NCBI GenBank assembly: GCA_010671905.1
Contig: JAAHII010000002.1
Location: 372,001 to 436,000, forward strand
Source: Leptolyngbya sp. SIOISBB
Lineage (GTDB): Bacteria > Cyanobacteriota > Cyanobacteriia > Phormidesmidales > Phormidesmidaceae
Direction: 5' to 3'
DNA length: 64,000 nucleotides
The notes below the pieces were generated by a model. That model searched no databases. It was not told the DNA's origin and saw only the letters and a program-made list of their open reading frames with translations. This document shows, in pieces, positions 62,707 through 64,000 of this stretch. The position numbers and the translations under genes were made by a program. Numbering within the stretch: position 1 is the stretch's first letter; each line of letters starts with the position of its first letter.

Positions 62707-64000
62707 ATGAAACAGCAATCACTGCAATACTCTGACGGCAAATCCGATAAGTTTTGGTGCATTAGCTTGGACGAGGCAACCCATACGGTGAGCTATGGAC
62801 GGGTGGGAACAAAAGGACAAACCAAAAAGAAGGAATTTGCTTCAGCGGCAGCAGCAGAAAAGTCATTTGAGAAACTGGTAAGGGAAAAACTAAAAAAGGG
62901 ATACGCTAGAATTCCCGGTGTTGTGAATACACTGGAATTTGAGACGCCCGCGTCTGGGTATGCCTTAGTTGCAGATGCTTCAGATGAATCATCTGTTTCA
63001 CACCCAGCGACAGTCCCTGAGAACTGGCAGACCCTGGTTTTAGAAAAGCTCCAGAGCGAGCTGAAACAAACCAAGAAGCCGCTGTGTGAATTGGCTGCCA
63101 TTGATGGCATATCAGAGGCTTATGTTTCCATCCTCAATGTGGATGTCCGGCGGGCGATCGCTTCGCAACCCTGTACGCCTGCAACCCTACTACAGATACT
63201 GGCCAAAGATGAACACGACGCTGTGCGAGCGGCAGTAGCAGGCAATGAATCGACGCCACACCCATGTTTGGAGGTACTAGCACAGGATAAAGTCGAGAGC
63301 GTGCGACATGCGCTAGCTACAAATGTTTCTGCGCCTGCTTCTGCTCTGAACAGGCTAATGCAAGAGCCCTACACAGATGTAATTATAGCTGTTTGCGAAA
63401 ATCCAAATGCCACCGCAGAGCTAATCGAACATTTGTCCGAAAGGATAGATGCAAACCAAAAGCGTACCTGTAAACGGAGACGCGCAGCCTCGAAGAGACG
63501 CGACATAGTTGAGCCAAAAAACGAAGTGGGATCGGTGGCTTGTGGATACGAAGCAGCAGCAGAAAAGATTCCCTGCAGCGAATTGGGAGCAATCGATTTG
63601 GGATAAATTGACTTTCGAAGAATTTGAATCTTATAAACACAATCCGTCTTATCGGATGTTTATTGCTCAATCGCCAAGAACACCAGCTTCTCTTCTTGCT
63701 AGGTTGGGCACACGCGACGATGGCTATAGTTTTAGCTCACCTAGCCCAGTTGTCGGCTCTGGTTTCTTATGCCGAAGCTCTATCAGGGAAGCCATTGCAT
63801 GTAATCCTAGTACTCCTATTGATACTCTTCAGGAGTTGTTAGCAACAAACAATTTATTCATCTGCATGGCGCTTGCTAGAAATCACGCATTGCCTGAGTA
63901 TCTTTTCCCAAAACTCTTTGAGAACAGAGATTATCTATATCCTTTTGACCAAGCTGGGAAACGTCGAAAATGGGAAGAATTTAGCATCGGTGAAGGACCA
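62707..64000 (+). pseudogene. WGR-domain / HEAT-like repeat protein, disrupted, 3' partial
   Basis: From ATG 62707 a WGR domain (YSDGKSDKFWCISLDEATH, VSYGRVGTKGQTKKKEF, residues 7-65) is followed by variant HEAT/LRR repeats (DVRRAIASQPCTPATLLQIL, AVRAAVAGNESTPHPCLEVL, VRHALATNVSAPASALNRL). After about 63460 the frame enters a short repeat-rich segment with GAGACGCG at 63477 and 63495 and ends at 63606. From about 63514 another frame resumes family-like sequence (WDRWLVDTKQQQKRF, then IREAIACNPSTPIDTLQELL) to the right edge. WGR domains bind proteins or nucleic acid; the full protein may sense DNA or protein partners. The repeat insertion disrupts it. Confidence 0.65.

Noticed and set aside
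1-64000. tRNA or rRNA genes
   Set aside because: No cloverleaf-like sequence or rRNA conserved block was noticed; a covariance-model scan would be needed to be sure.

Overview
The window looks cyanobacterial. The octamer GCGATCGC (HIP1) and its core recur throughout, and many products belong to families that are common in cyanobacteria: Uma2-type nucleases, DUF6745, DUF5691/DUF5682, pentapeptide repeats and IS200/IS605 elements. A filamentous, Leptolyngbya-like host is my guess; the sequence does not settle the genus. No rRNA, tRNA or CRISPR array was seen.

Layout. 1-7.2 kb is a defence-type island: a very large HerA/FtsK-like ATPase (5' end outside the window) convergent with a two-gene AAA ATPase + TOPRIM-like module, and a CHAT remnant. 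7.2-16.7 kb is a compact, mostly plus-strand block of small unknown genes, membrane proteins and a membrane-anchored P-loop ATPase. It ends in a phage-style replication module: a winged-helix protein whose own coding sequence carries four 19-bp iterons and a 24-bp inverted repeat, followed by a small helicase-loader-like protein. 16.7-25 kb holds two Uma2 genes, a broken IS1-type transposase, a GST-like remnant cut by an IS200/IS605 element with both tnpA and tnpB, a secreted propeller-like protein and a small RTX-repeat protein. 25-32.1 kb is a second replicon: XRE regulator, iteron-binding Rep, 13 iterons plus one degenerate copy, an AEP-type primase, and a telomere-resolvase (protelomerase)-like recombinase. 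32.3-37.1 kb is a decayed zone: interrupted lipoprotein-like gene, DUF1016 nuclease with altered active site, umuC and glycosyltransferase pseudogenes, and a second IS605-type pair with a dead TnpA. 37.4-47.2 kb holds a giant PKD/metalloprotease/hydrolase-like surface protein on the minus strand, abutting a 5'-truncated RHS polymorphic toxin and its putative immunity gene on the plus strand. 47.2-49.4 kb contains a RAYT fragment, a DUF6745 gene and a GH10 xylanase fragment. 49.4-57.1 kb is a five-gene SWIM / DUF5691 / MoxR / DUF5682 / VWA operon. 57.1-64 kb has a tricorn-like protease, a small cyanobacterial gene behind a striking inverted repeat, an SDR dehydrogenase and a disrupted WGR/HEAT protein.

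How it fits together. Two independent replication modules (8-16.7 kb and 25-32 kb), a protelomerase-like gene, several transposons and many gene fragments suggest a plasmid, phage-plasmid or a chromosome region that absorbed such elements. The window cannot say which. Several genes are split by one-base frameshifts, some in homopolymers, and several others by in-frame stops. I report these as seen and do not assume either decay, recoding or sequencing error.
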